Shown here in pieces: positions 19,412 through 29,007 of a stretch of 64,000 nucleotides of DNA. The DNA comes from Urophycis tenuis (lineage: Eukaryota; Chordata; Actinopteri; Gadiformes; Phycidae): the NCBI GenBank assembly GCA_036785325.1, contig JAXIVH010000014.1, positions 2,364,123 through 2,428,122 on the forward strand, in the 5' to 3' direction. Within the stretch, counting starts at the first letter, position 1. Every line of letters starts with the position of its first letter. The notes beneath the pieces were generated by a model that did not search any database, was not told where the DNA came from, and worked only from the letters and a program-made list of their open reading frames with translations. The translations under genes were made by a program, and so were the position numbers.

Positions 19412-20133
19412 TTATATTCGCTTCATTCCATCAATGGCGACCATCCATCTGCGTGTAGAGCTCGTCGTGTAGAGTCCATCCAGTGACTTAAGGAGTTCGT
19501 AGGAGACCAACTCTTCCTTTACGTAGCTCCCCAGCGGCGAGCAGAGCCAGGGAATGGTCCTGGTTGCCAATTGTCTGAGTTTGTTGTGAGTGAAGGTGAG
19601 TCTGACCTCATGGTGCTGGAGAGCCCTTGCAATTCTTTCCAGCCAACTCTGGGGGGAGGTAGCGTTTGCCGGGTCCATTGTTTGACAGACTGTACTGTAA
19701 CGGGCCGGTACTGGACCCAATTGCAGCACAAAACCACACATTTGTGAAAATAAAGTGTCTTTATTTTCTAAACAAATGGTGATGCTGGTTCCCACCCAGC
19801 TCCTCTGTCTTATGGGGTTCCACAGGGCTCAATCTTAGGGCTTGCTGTTTTCCCTGTATCTGCTTCCTCTGGGTTCCATCCTTCAGAAGGCAGGCGAACG
19901 GAGATCAGGAAGGGTGAGGTGGAGATCGGAGTCAGGGACAGGCAGGATCGGTAAACCGGGACAGGTGGTAGGAGAATTGCTGGAGAGACTTGCATGTAGA
20001 AAAAGTGAAGAACAATCTGTCACCAGGTGACTAGTGATGGGCTGATTTGTAGCCTCCACTAATCACCTGATGCGGCACAACTGAGTAGGAATGAATGAGT
20101 AGAAGTGGGGGTGTGGCAGACAGACTGTGACAC
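19412..20133 (-). mobile_element. Gypsy-type LTR and gag N-terminus fragment
   Basis: On the minus strand a candidate LTR starts TGTCACAGTCTGTCTGCC at 20133 and runs to CGGCCCGTTACA near 19692, with AATAAA near its end. About 18 bases later ATG opens MDPANATSPQSWLERIAR, resembling the start of a Gypsy gag. The frame runs on to 19412, but recognisable gag similarity fades earlier, and no protease or polymerase follows. An L2 fragment in the other orientation (19795-19890) lies inside the LTR. This is an old, non-functional remnant. Confidence 0.5.
19795..19890 (+). mobile_element. L2 reverse transcriptase snippet, inverted relative to its neighbour
   Basis: The plus strand reads LSYGVPQGSILG then degrades. 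The DNA matches the complement of about 18905-18995, so the same RT segment occurs twice within 1 kb in opposite orientation. Confidence 0.6.
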
Positions 20134-20732
20134 TTACAGCACTTACACCTCTTGATTGTTAATAGAATCAAACACTCATATTTACCATTCTTTGACTGCT
20201 GTGCTCTCACTCTGCACGCGTTCTTTCCATAGTTGGTCTTGTTGATGAGACACTTTTGCTTGGATGTTGCGCTGAAAGGCCGCCTTCTTTCTTTCTGGTA
20301 GCTTGGGAATCAAACCAAGGGTTGCGTTTCGATTGCAAAGTTCCCTACACTCTGTGCCCTACTCCCTGGTTACTGTGCAGAGTACAGAAGTCAACTTGGA
20401 ATGTAAAAATTGTTGAATGGTTGAAGTAGATCTGATTTTAAAGACTGTTGAATCACTGTGATTGGCTAGCCAAGTTTACAAGTCGCCACAGGTAGTCCCG
20501 TAACAACTTGAGATGATGATGAATTTCCAAATATAGATGATTTATTCTTAACGCACACACGCCACTCATCTAGAGGATGTACCAACAACTTCGGCCGTGG
20601 AAAACAGTGAAAAACGTGTAGGCCGTGAAATGGCTGAAAGCCGTGGTTTCTATATAGAAATAGAATAGAACAGAACAGAAAATTACCAGTATTAAGTTTC
20701 TGGTGGTCACATATGAATTACATGAATATCTA
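20134..20732. other. Unassigned stretch
   Basis: No coding region or repeat family is recognised in this stretch up to the Tc1 left end. Confidence 0.35.
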
Positions 20733-22252
20733 CAGTTAGGCCCAGAAATATTTGGACAGTGACACAATCTTCATGATTTGGGCTCTGCATGCCACCACAT
20801 TGGATTTGAAATGAAACAATTGAGATGCAATTGAAGCACAGACTTTCAGGTTAAATTCAAGGGGTTGAACAAAAATATCCTATGAAACATTTAGGAATTG
20901 CAACCATTTTTATACAAAGTCTCCTCATTTCAGGGGCTCAAAAGTAATTGGCAAATTAACATTCCCATAAATAAAATGTTAATTTAAATATTTTGTTGCA
21001 AATCCTTTGCAGGCAATGACTGCCTGAAGTCTGGAACCCATAGACATCACCAAATAATGGGTTTCCTCCTTTGTGATGCTTTGCCAGGCCTTTACTGCAG
21101 CCATCTTCAGTTGTTGCTTGTTTGTTGGTCTTTCTGTCTTAAGCAAGTGAAATGCAGTATTTTTTGGGTCATTGTCCATCTGTACTGTGAAGTGCCGTCC
21201 AATCAACTTTGCTGCATTTGGCTAAATCTGAGCAGAAAGTATAGCCCTATACACTTCAGAATTCATCCGGCTGATTCTGTCTTCTGTAACATCATCAATA
21301 AACACTAATGACCCAGTGCGGAAGCCATGCATGCCCATGCCATCACACTGCCTCCACCATGTTTTACAGAAGATGTGGTGTACTTTGGATCATGAGCCGT
21401 TCCAAGCCTTCTCCATACTTTCTTCCTCCCATCATTCTGGTACAGGTTGATCTTGGTTTCATCTGTCCAAAGAATGCTGTTCCCGAACTGCGCTGGCTTC
21501 TTTAGATGTTTTTTACCAAAGTCTAATCTGGCCTTTCTATTTTTGAGGCTGATTAATGGTTTGCACCTTGTGGTGAACTCTGTATTTGCTCTCATGAAGT
21601 CTTCTCTTTATGGTAGAGTTAGATACTGATACACCTGCTTCCTGGAGAGTGTTCTTCACTTGGGTGGATGTTGTGAAGGGGTTTTTCTTCACCATGGAAA
21701 GGATCCTGCGATCATCCACCACTGTTGTCATCCATGGACGTGCAGGCCTTTTGGAGTTCCCGAGCTCACCAGTGCGCTTTTTTTCTCAGAATGTACCAAA
21801 CTGTTGATTTGGGCACTACTAACATTTCCGCTATCTCTCTGATGGATTTCTTTTTTTCAGCCTAAGGATGGTCTCTTTCACTTCAATTAAGAGCTCCTTT
21901 GACCACATGTTGTGGGTTCACAGCAACAGCTTCCAAATGCAAATGCCACACCTGTAATCAACTCCAGACCTTTTACCTGCTTAAGTGATGATGGATTAAC
22001 GAGGGAATAGCCCATGAAATAGCTTTTGAGTCAATTGTCCAATTACCTTTGGTCCCTTGAAAAAGAGGCAGCTACATATTAAAGAGATGTAATTCCTGAA
22101 CCCTTCCTCGAATTTGGATGTGAATACCCTCCGATTACAGCTGAGAGTCTGCACTTTAAGCCAATATTGATTATATAACTATTTTGAATATATTTTGGTA
22201 AACAGCTTAAATAACAACTTGTGTCAGTGTCAAATATATATGGACCTAACTG
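20733..22252 (-). mobile_element. Tc1-type transposon
   Basis: The element is ~1.5 kb. Its ends are CAGTTAGGCCCAGAAATAT at 20733 and the imperfect complement ATATATGGACCTAACTG at the right. The left flank keeps the TA target dinucleotide; the right one reads CA. TIR similarity continues inward (GGACAGTGACACAA against TTGTGTCAGTGTCAAA). It contains one degenerate transposase gene on the minus strand. Confidence 0.85.
20979..21908 (-). pseudogene. Tc1 transposase with internal deletion
   Basis: The start is at 21908 (MWSKELLIEVKETILRLKK). The helix-turn-helix region has frameshifts, followed by VDDRRILSMVKKNPFTTSTQ, VSVSNSTIKRRLHESKYRVH, RKARLDFGKKHLKKP, the first catalytic Asp in SILWTDETKINLYQ, KHGGGSVMAWACM and the second Asp in VQMDNDPKNTA. 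Directly after PKNTA comes FHLLKTERPTNKQQL. In Tc1 proteins the region with SPDLNPIE, which carries the third acidic residue, sits between these two motifs, so it has been lost by an in-frame deletion. The C-terminus follows and ends at 20979. The enzyme cannot be active. Confidence 0.8.
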
Positions 22253-22735
22253 CATGTTATGCCCCGGCCTAGAGAATACTGAAACATAACCGAGTGATCT
22301 CTCTCTTCCCCACTTTCAAGAATGAATCACAAAAACACGTAGAATGCAGTCCAAGATAAAGGGAATTTATTTACCCAAACGAAATTAAAGACTGCAGGGT
22401 GTGCATAGTCTAAAATGATAAACAAGACAATCTGGGTTTAAATCTCACTTGCCTATACTCAAAATAAGTCAACAGAAAAACAGGTTGAAATGTTTGACCC
22501 TTGGATACACAACAATACGAAGACGCATTTATAAAATATTAAGATTTTATTCATGTCTGAAACCAGGAAAACAGTCATCCCATAAAATGCCAGAGAAAAC
22601 AAAAAGACAATCAATTAATTCACACTAAAGCACAATGGCTAAACACAGCCCTGACAATGGCAAGGAGTATACAGTATGTAAAATGGCAGGAGAGGGCTAG
22701 AGAAGCTAGATGTCCAGGTAGAAATCTTAATGTAA

Positions 22736-22910
22736 GAGTCAATATGTGCAAAATGCAAAGAATTAAACACAGCAATCAGTATGTGCAAAATACAAGTAAT
22801 TAATCACGGCAGTCATTATGTGCAAAATATGAGCAATCCAACACTGCAGTCACTGTGCAAGATATGAGTAATTTCAACACTGCAATCTTATGTGCAAAAA
22901 TGCAATCAGC
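22736..22910. repeat. Degenerate ~37-bp tandem repeat
   Basis: About 4.5 copies share the words TATGTGCAAAATA followed by AATT and ACACTGCA/ACACAGCA at a spacing of ~37 bases. Confidence 0.7.
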
Positions 22911-22966
22911 TAAAGACTAAAAGTCAGTAGGTAAGCCCACCACAATCAATGATTCCAACACAGAAT

Positions 22967-22991
22967 ATAGAGCTCTAGGCTAGAGCTCTAT
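22967..22991. repeat. 25-base palindrome
   Basis: ATAGAGCTCTAG, one G, then its exact complement CTAGAGCTCTAT. Confidence 0.9.
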
Positions 22992-23860
22992 GGATTATAG
23001 AGAAAGAGAATAACTACTGGGGGCAGCCACATGAATTAACTTGCGCTCAATGTTCACTTATCTGAGAAGAGACGGCCTTGTGTGCCAATCACAGTCCAGC
23101 ATCTCAAGGCCCAACCCACGGCCCTGGGGCTGAGCTCGCAGTGCTAGATCTGAAACTCACAAGCCTTGCTCAATGTGCAAACGGCATAGCAAAGGCCTGC
23201 TGCTAATGATGTCCTTACTAACAATACAATGATACAAGCTAGTATAATATACACAAGGATATAGAGTTGCATTTTACCGCGAGATACACGCAAACTACAC
23301 TTGTCACTGAAGCAACAGAACAATGCACTACGGACAGTACGAGATACCTAATATTAAACGGTCAGATTGACAAGCAGAACAGGCCATGTATACACAGCTA
23401 GTGTCCAAACTCACGGCAAAGAAACAATGTCCGCGAATCGCTGTGACGAAGTATCCGTCTCCAGCTCCTAAAACGGTGGTTCCGATCCCATGTGACTCGC
23501 TGACTGGAAGGCGGGACAGTTCTAGAGTTTAGCGTGATGGACAGGCGAATCAGGATCGGGATTGGGTATCCCAGAATGGGTTATCTGGGGGAACCTCGAA
23601 ACCGTCCATGAGAAAAAGAAACGGAGTCCAAATGCATGCGTGTCAAACAGTTATCTTACACACAAATATTTGAGTACACTGTCACCTTAAACACTGCCCA
23701 GTTCTGAACATGGAACACCCTGCATACGTTATCAATAGCAGACTGCGTTAACGTCACACTTTGATTACATCTTTGTTCCTCAAGTCAAGAAATAGGATGC
23801 TTATGGCATGCTCATGCAACTAATAGTGCTAAAAAAACTTTTAATAATAATACATTTTAT

Positions 23861-24060
23861 TTAAGAGCGCTTTTCTAAATACTCAAAGACACTTTACATT
23901 AAAAGCAAAACAATATGAAATAGTACTAGTACCCTAAACAGACTAAAAACAAGACACATTACACTGAGCTAAACATTAAAAGCTATTTTAAAAAGGTGTG
24001 TTTTAGTCAGAGATTTGAAGGTGGGCAGATCAGTACAGTCTCTTGTTTTCAAACGCCTGT
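23861..24060 (-). repeat. Common teleost LINE/SINE 3'-end repeat
   Basis: AATAATAATACATTTTATTT followed by AAGAGCGCTTTTCTAAATAC and CAAAGACACTTTACA is a frequent fish repeat pattern that I recall as the tail side of a minus-strand retroelement. No ORF remains. Confidence 0.4.
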
Positions 24061-24930
24061 TGCCTGTGGTTGATATATTCTAATGTTTAAAAGTATATTT
24101 TGATGATTTTGGGACTCGCGCTGATGCGGCACTTTGACAGTTGCCTCTCTTCATCGGTGAAGTGATGTAGCTATGTTCCCTAGCCCCCTACCTACTGTGT
24201 AGTTCTCTTTGCAGTGGGTACTGTTGATACTAATGGAATGGAATCTCACTTAATATGGCAGAACACTGCACAGTCCACTTTGCAGTCCACTATGACGTGA
24301 TCGGAACACACCCAAGATGTCTGGTAGCAGCGGCACTGCCACTGGGTCGTTCTGGTAACCTGAAGCATGCCGTTCATCATTATCTCTCATTTTTATTGCA
24401 CAACATGCAAATGTGGGCCAAACTAAAAAGAGTTATATTTCTGACTGCTCCACATGGACTGCTTTGTTTAGATCCCCCGTGCAGTGAAGTTAATTTACCC
24501 TCGTCTTTGGGGCCATTCATATAATTCCATAGCCTTTCCATTTCCCTTGTGTTAAAGATTACTTGTATTTTGATACAAGTACTTAAAGTATTACAAGTAT
24601 AATACTAATGTAGCGCAGTTATTTAAAAAGCATTTAGGTCAAATGGTCAGAAACTTAGATATACTAAAGTTCATAATTATACATTAGAACTAAGATTATC
24701 TTAGAAATATAAAAGACTACTGAATAAATAAGCGTATTGAAACTTATATCCCTATTCTATTTATTTTGGGTAAATGAAAGGGATTCTGGGAGTTGGAAGT
24801 GTTGTACACATGTTGGAGTCAAGACTGTTTAAATTCATATGGAGTAGTTGGTTAAAAGATTTCCTTAGTAAAGGGAAATTTATAATTAAACATGCACTAT
24901 TATGATGTTTTAATATAAAATTAATTTTTA
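24061..24930. other. Unassigned stretch
   Basis: AT-rich; no recognised coding region or repeat boundary. Confidence 0.35.
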
Positions 24931-27140
24931 GGGACCGAGCCTGTGAAACAGGACGAGGTCCCTTTTGAAATTGGTCCGTTTATTTTTCTTCTATATTATT
25001 ATTATTTCAGGGATCTTTGACGTTGATTTGCACTATCTGAACATATATGAAAACTCAATTTTTTTTGGCAAAGTTTTAGAAATTATATATTCTAAGCGTC
25101 ACGTTCATGTCGCACACTAGGAAAGCCTCTAGGTGGCGCTGTTTATGAGCAATCTCTGTAACGCCTATAACTTCCGCAAAAATTGGCGCACATTCAAAAA
25201 CGTTACATCTACGGATGCGGGCAATCGTGCTGCACCTCGCTGTGTCAACGAGTTGTATTTCCGCCTGCCTTCATTTTCGCGCAAAAACTAAAAAACAGCG
25301 TTTACAGCCTCAATCCATCAGGCTTTCTCCGATATGCACGAAACTTGACAGGTAGCATGTCCCGACTGAAATATGCAAAAACACCATATAAAGTATGTTG
25401 AAATTCTCTATAGTCAGCGCGTTACAAAAGTTTTTAGATTTGTCAATTTTCTGTAAAAACAGGAAGTGGACCATATCTCCACAATGCTATATTCTTTCGA
25501 CACCAAATTTTGGTCCCTACCTCGGAATATGTCCTCCATGCAACCTACCAAATTTCTGGTCATTGCCACTAGAGGGCACTCTTTAAAATCAAGAAGTTTA
25601 TTCCTCCATATTGGCAAGTGCGATTAACACAAAACTTGGTAGTCACATACCTCATGGCTCCTTGAGGCAGGGGTTAAAGGGACAAAAAAATTCTGCCACG
25701 GGATGGCGCTCTAAAAGCAGCGTAAATCACTGTGCAAACACCGTAATAGCTATGAATATGAAATTCACAGGACACGTGTATACCTCTGCCAAAACCTCAC
25801 ATACCAAAAATCGTGCTTGTCGTGGTAACAGCACCCCCTACAGGCTTTAAAAACGACAGCCCCGACACCACGTTTCACTTACATGTATAAAACTCGGTAG
25901 ACCCGTTAAACAGCCCCAGACCTACAAAAAAGCCTCTTGGACCCATACCCGTTAACCCACCGGAAGTCAGATATTTGCCTTCAAAGTTGCGAAATTTTGC
26001 GATTTTCGCATCCTATTTGAACAAACTCCTCCCAGGGAATTTGTCGGTTGGGCTCCAAATTTTTTGGGTAGATTCAGAAGATGGTTCTTACCAAAAGTCG
26101 TGCTATTTGGGACTCTACCTCAAAGGGTGTGGCCACGGCCATAATCAATTTTTTCGTTTTTTCCACGACACCGAGTTTCACCGATATGTATAAAACTCGG
26201 TGGGCATGTTAAACAGGCCTAGGCCTACAAAAAAGCCTCTTGGACCCATACCAAAAAACCCACCGGAAGTCAGATATTTTCATTTTAATTTTTGCCATTT
26301 TCGATTTTCGCGTCCTATTTGAACGAACTCCTCCCAGGGGATTTGTCGCTTCGGCTCCAAATTTTTTTGGTAGATTCAGAACATGGTTCTTACCAAAAGT
26401 TGTGCTATTTGCGACCCTACCTCAAAGGGCGTGGTCATGGCATGCCGTCAAAGTCGACCATATTCAATTTTGTCGTTTTTATACCCATGTTTGTGAACGA
26501 ACTCCTCCCAAGGCAATTATCCGTTCTGCTTCAAAATTGGTCAGTGCAGCTAAAACGTGGTTCTTAACCAAAGTTGTGCTATTTGCGACTCTACCTCGAA
26601 GGGCGTGGCCAGGGCGTGCCGTCAAAGTCGACCATATTCAATTTTGTCGTTTTTATACCCATGTTTGTGAACGAACTCCTCCCAAGGCAATTATCCGTTC
26701 TGCTTCAAAATTGGTCAGTGCAGCTAAAACGTGGTTCTTAACCAAAGTTGTGCTATTTGCGACTCTACCTCGAAGGGCGTGGCCAGGGCGTGCCGTAAAA
26801 TTCGGCCATATTCAATTATGTCGTCTTTTATGCCCATGTTTGTGAACAAACTCCTTCAAGGGGATATGTTTGTTATGCTTCAAAATTGGTCAGTGCAGCT
26901 AAAATGTGGTTCTTAACTAAAGTTCTGCTATTTACGACTCTAGCTCGAAGGGCGTGGCCATGGCGTGCTGTCAAATTCAGCCATATTCAATTATGTCTTC
27001 TTTTATGCCCATGTTTGTGAACCAACTCCTTCAAGGGGATATGTCTGTTCTGCTTCAAAATTGGTCAGTACAGTCAGAAGATGGTGCTTAACAAAGGTTA
27101 TGCTATTTGTGACTCTACGTCAAAGGCATGATAGCATGAT
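24931..27140 (+). mobile_element. Hairpin-ended repetitive element with internal tandem units
   Basis: It starts with a nested hairpin: GGGACC, GAG, CCTGT, GAA, ACAGG, ACGA, GGTCCC. The same start recurs at 47168 beside a microsatellite. The body contains a ~300-bp duplicated module and then ~174-bp tandem units to 27130, many open in one frame. I recall similar 'gggaccgag...ggtccc' repeats from other fish genomes but not their class. The right end is not defined by a matching hairpin. Confidence 0.5.
26019..27130 (+). repeat. 174-175-bp tandem repeat, about five units
   Basis: The word GAAC(G/A)AACTCCTCCC or a close variant recurs at 26019, 26321, 26495, 26669, 26844 and 27019. Apart from the first 302-base interval the spacing is 174-175 bases. 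Units at 26495 and 26669 are nearly identical. The 174-base period is 58 codons, so the plus frame 26240-26845 repeats the block CERTPPKAIIRSASKL. I see no evidence that it is translated. Confidence 0.85.
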
Positions 27141-27143
27141 AGA

Positions 27144-28216
27144 CAGAAGATATTCAAGTTATTCCTCTTCCTAATTCCTAGATGTACTGTACATTCACAG
27201 AATCCCTTCATGGTCACTGAAATATGTACATTTAATATTTTACATTTACATGTAACTTACATGTAAATGCCAAACCTATCAGCAGGACACAATTTGTGGC
27301 ATTTCAAAACACTAATGTTTGTTAATGTTTTTACCATAGTAATTAAGTTATATGTCGTCTTTCATGTACATGCCAAAACCATCAACAGGACACCACAGGG
27401 AATCGAACCCCATCCCAGTAAATTAGGAGTACCATTCCTAGTGTCTTTTTTTTGGTTTTTGACATCACGTGAAAGGTAAAGCTACATTTTTAGTCATAGA
27501 TCACTATGTGTTGTAATAGCATGTTTAAAGTTATAGACCACTGTGTTGTAATTACAACCTTAGAGTCATAGACCACCATGTGCTGTCATATTACAAACCA
27601 AAAAAAATAATACATATATTTATATACATATATTCAATAAAATCATACAATACAAAACATGCATAGTAAATGTTAGCATGATAGACAGAACCAATTCATG
27701 TTACCTTTATTCCTTATCTTATTATGGTCAGTAATACAAATTGAAAATACATTCAATGATAGCAAGATAGACAGAAGATATTCAAGTTGTCCTTATTCCT
27801 GTCCCTAATTTCTACATGTATGTACATTCACATAGAATCCTTTCATGCTCACTGAAATATGTACGTGTAATATTTCACATTTACATATAACTTGCATGTA
27901 AATGCCAAACCTATCAGATGGGCCCCACAAGTTGTGGTATTTTGTAACCCTAATGTTTGTTAATGTTTTTACCATAGCAATTAAGTAATATGTGTTCTTA
28001 CAAGTACATGCCAAAACCATCAGCAGGACACCACAGGGAATCAAACCCCATCCCAGTAAACTAGGAGTACCATTACTGGTGCCTTTTTTGGGTTTTTGAC
28101 ATCACGTGAAAGGCAAAGCTACATTTTTAGAGTCATAGATCACTATGTGTTGTTGTAGTAGCATGTTTAAAGTCATAGACCACTATGTGTTGTCATATTA
28201 CAAACCCCAAAAAAAG

Positions 28217-28265
<49 letters not shown>

Positions 28266-28640
28266 GATACAATTATACAATACAAAACATGTATATTAAA
28301 TGTTGCCATGATAGAAAGAACCAATTCATGTTGTCCTTATTCCTTACCTTGTACTTACCTTACCCTTATTGTTAAATGTTAATTAATAAAAATATTTATT
28401 CATTGATTAAGAAATATATTAATAAATATACAATAGAAATACATATATAATAAATAAATAAATAGTATAAATAAATAGAATTCATATTTAATGTCAATTC
28501 ATGTGACATTTGATAAATACTAAAAACAAATTCATATCTGATGTAGTAACACATAACATATTCAGCTTGTCCTTAATCTGTCCTACATGTAAATGCACAT
28601 AGAATCCCTTCATGGTCACTGAAATATGTCGGCAAGACAA
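27144..28640 (-). repeat. Tandem copies of the Helentron 3' end
   Basis: Three units begin, on the minus strand, with TTCAGTGA(C/G)CATGAA(G/A)GG: at ~28625 (within the true coding end), ~27860 and ~27225. Units two and three repeat the last ~20 codons in eroded form plus ~600 bp of 3' flank, including the words GGGAATC(G/A)AACCCCATCCCA and GACATCACGTGAAAGG. Spacing is ~765 and ~635 bp; the difference is an AT-rich expansion with a (TA)n run at 28236-28262. Confidence 0.8.
27399..27409 (-). promoter_or_regulatory. Pol III B-box-like site in the Helentron 3' repeat
   Basis: The minus strand reads GGTTCGATTCC, an exact B-box consensus, inside GGGATGGGGTTCGATTCCCT, which can form a T-arm-like stem. 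The second unit has GGTTTGATTCC at 28037-28047. No A box was found at the usual distance, so activity is doubtful. Confidence 0.35.
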
Positions 28641-29007
28641 CAGACTGTACATCGTAATGTGTTGAGTTGACATACACATGATCAATTAATGTGCCTTTTT
28701 CTGTTGTGGCTTGTTTGACTATTTGGACAAAGCCTTTGTCTGTCATTAATTTACAGATACTTGATGATTTCAATATGTTGTCATTGAAATCTCCCATGAC
28801 CGCAATTGTGGTACTTTGGTCCATTAGCCAATCAACCAAGCACACAAGGTTTTCTTTAAACAAAGTCATGGGGTAAGATGGTGGTCGATAAATAACAGCA
28901 ATTAATATATTGTGTGTAGTGCAGCGGTAAACCAAACATTCTAAATTTACTACATTTGGTACCTGGATAATACTGAATGCCAACAATACTATAAATGCCA
29001 ACTCCAC
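28573..29007 (-). CDS. Helentron APE-type endonuclease, C-terminal part
   Basis: Continues the endonuclease in another frame: AVIYRPPSYPMTLFKENL, IAVMGDFNDNI, IDHVYVNS and YFSDHEGILCAFTC, ending at 28573. GDFND and SDH are the catalytic Asp/Asn and Asp-His motifs shared with LINE endonucleases; the ETW motif is in the preceding frame. Acquisition of a LINE-type endonuclease is a defining trait of Helentrons. One base separates the frames near 28978. Confidence 0.85.
   Translation of the reverse strand: MELAFIVLLAFSIIQVPNVVNLECLVYRCTTHNILIAVIYRPPSYPMTLFKENLVCLVDWLMDQSTTIAVMGDFNDNILKSSSICKLMTDKGFVQIVKQATTEKGTLIDHVYVNSTHYDVQSVVLPTYFSDHEGILCAFTCRTD

Larger units (their letters stand above)
22253..23860. 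other. Unassigned 1.6-kb stretch with internal repeats
   Basis: No long ORF exists on either strand. Apart from a ~37-bp tandem repeat and a 25-base palindrome (listed separately) I recognise nothing. It may be an LTR or an untranslated part of a transposon, judging by its sharp edge next to the Tc1 element. Confidence 0.35.

Noticed and set aside
26240..26845. 201-codon ORF with repeated CERTPPKA blocks as a protein gene
   Set aside because: The frame is open because the tandem unit is 174 bases; no start context, no domain and loss of frame in the next units.
28185..28382. ORF with YIYIYI run
   Set aside because: Translation of a (TA)n microsatellite in the Helentron 3' region.
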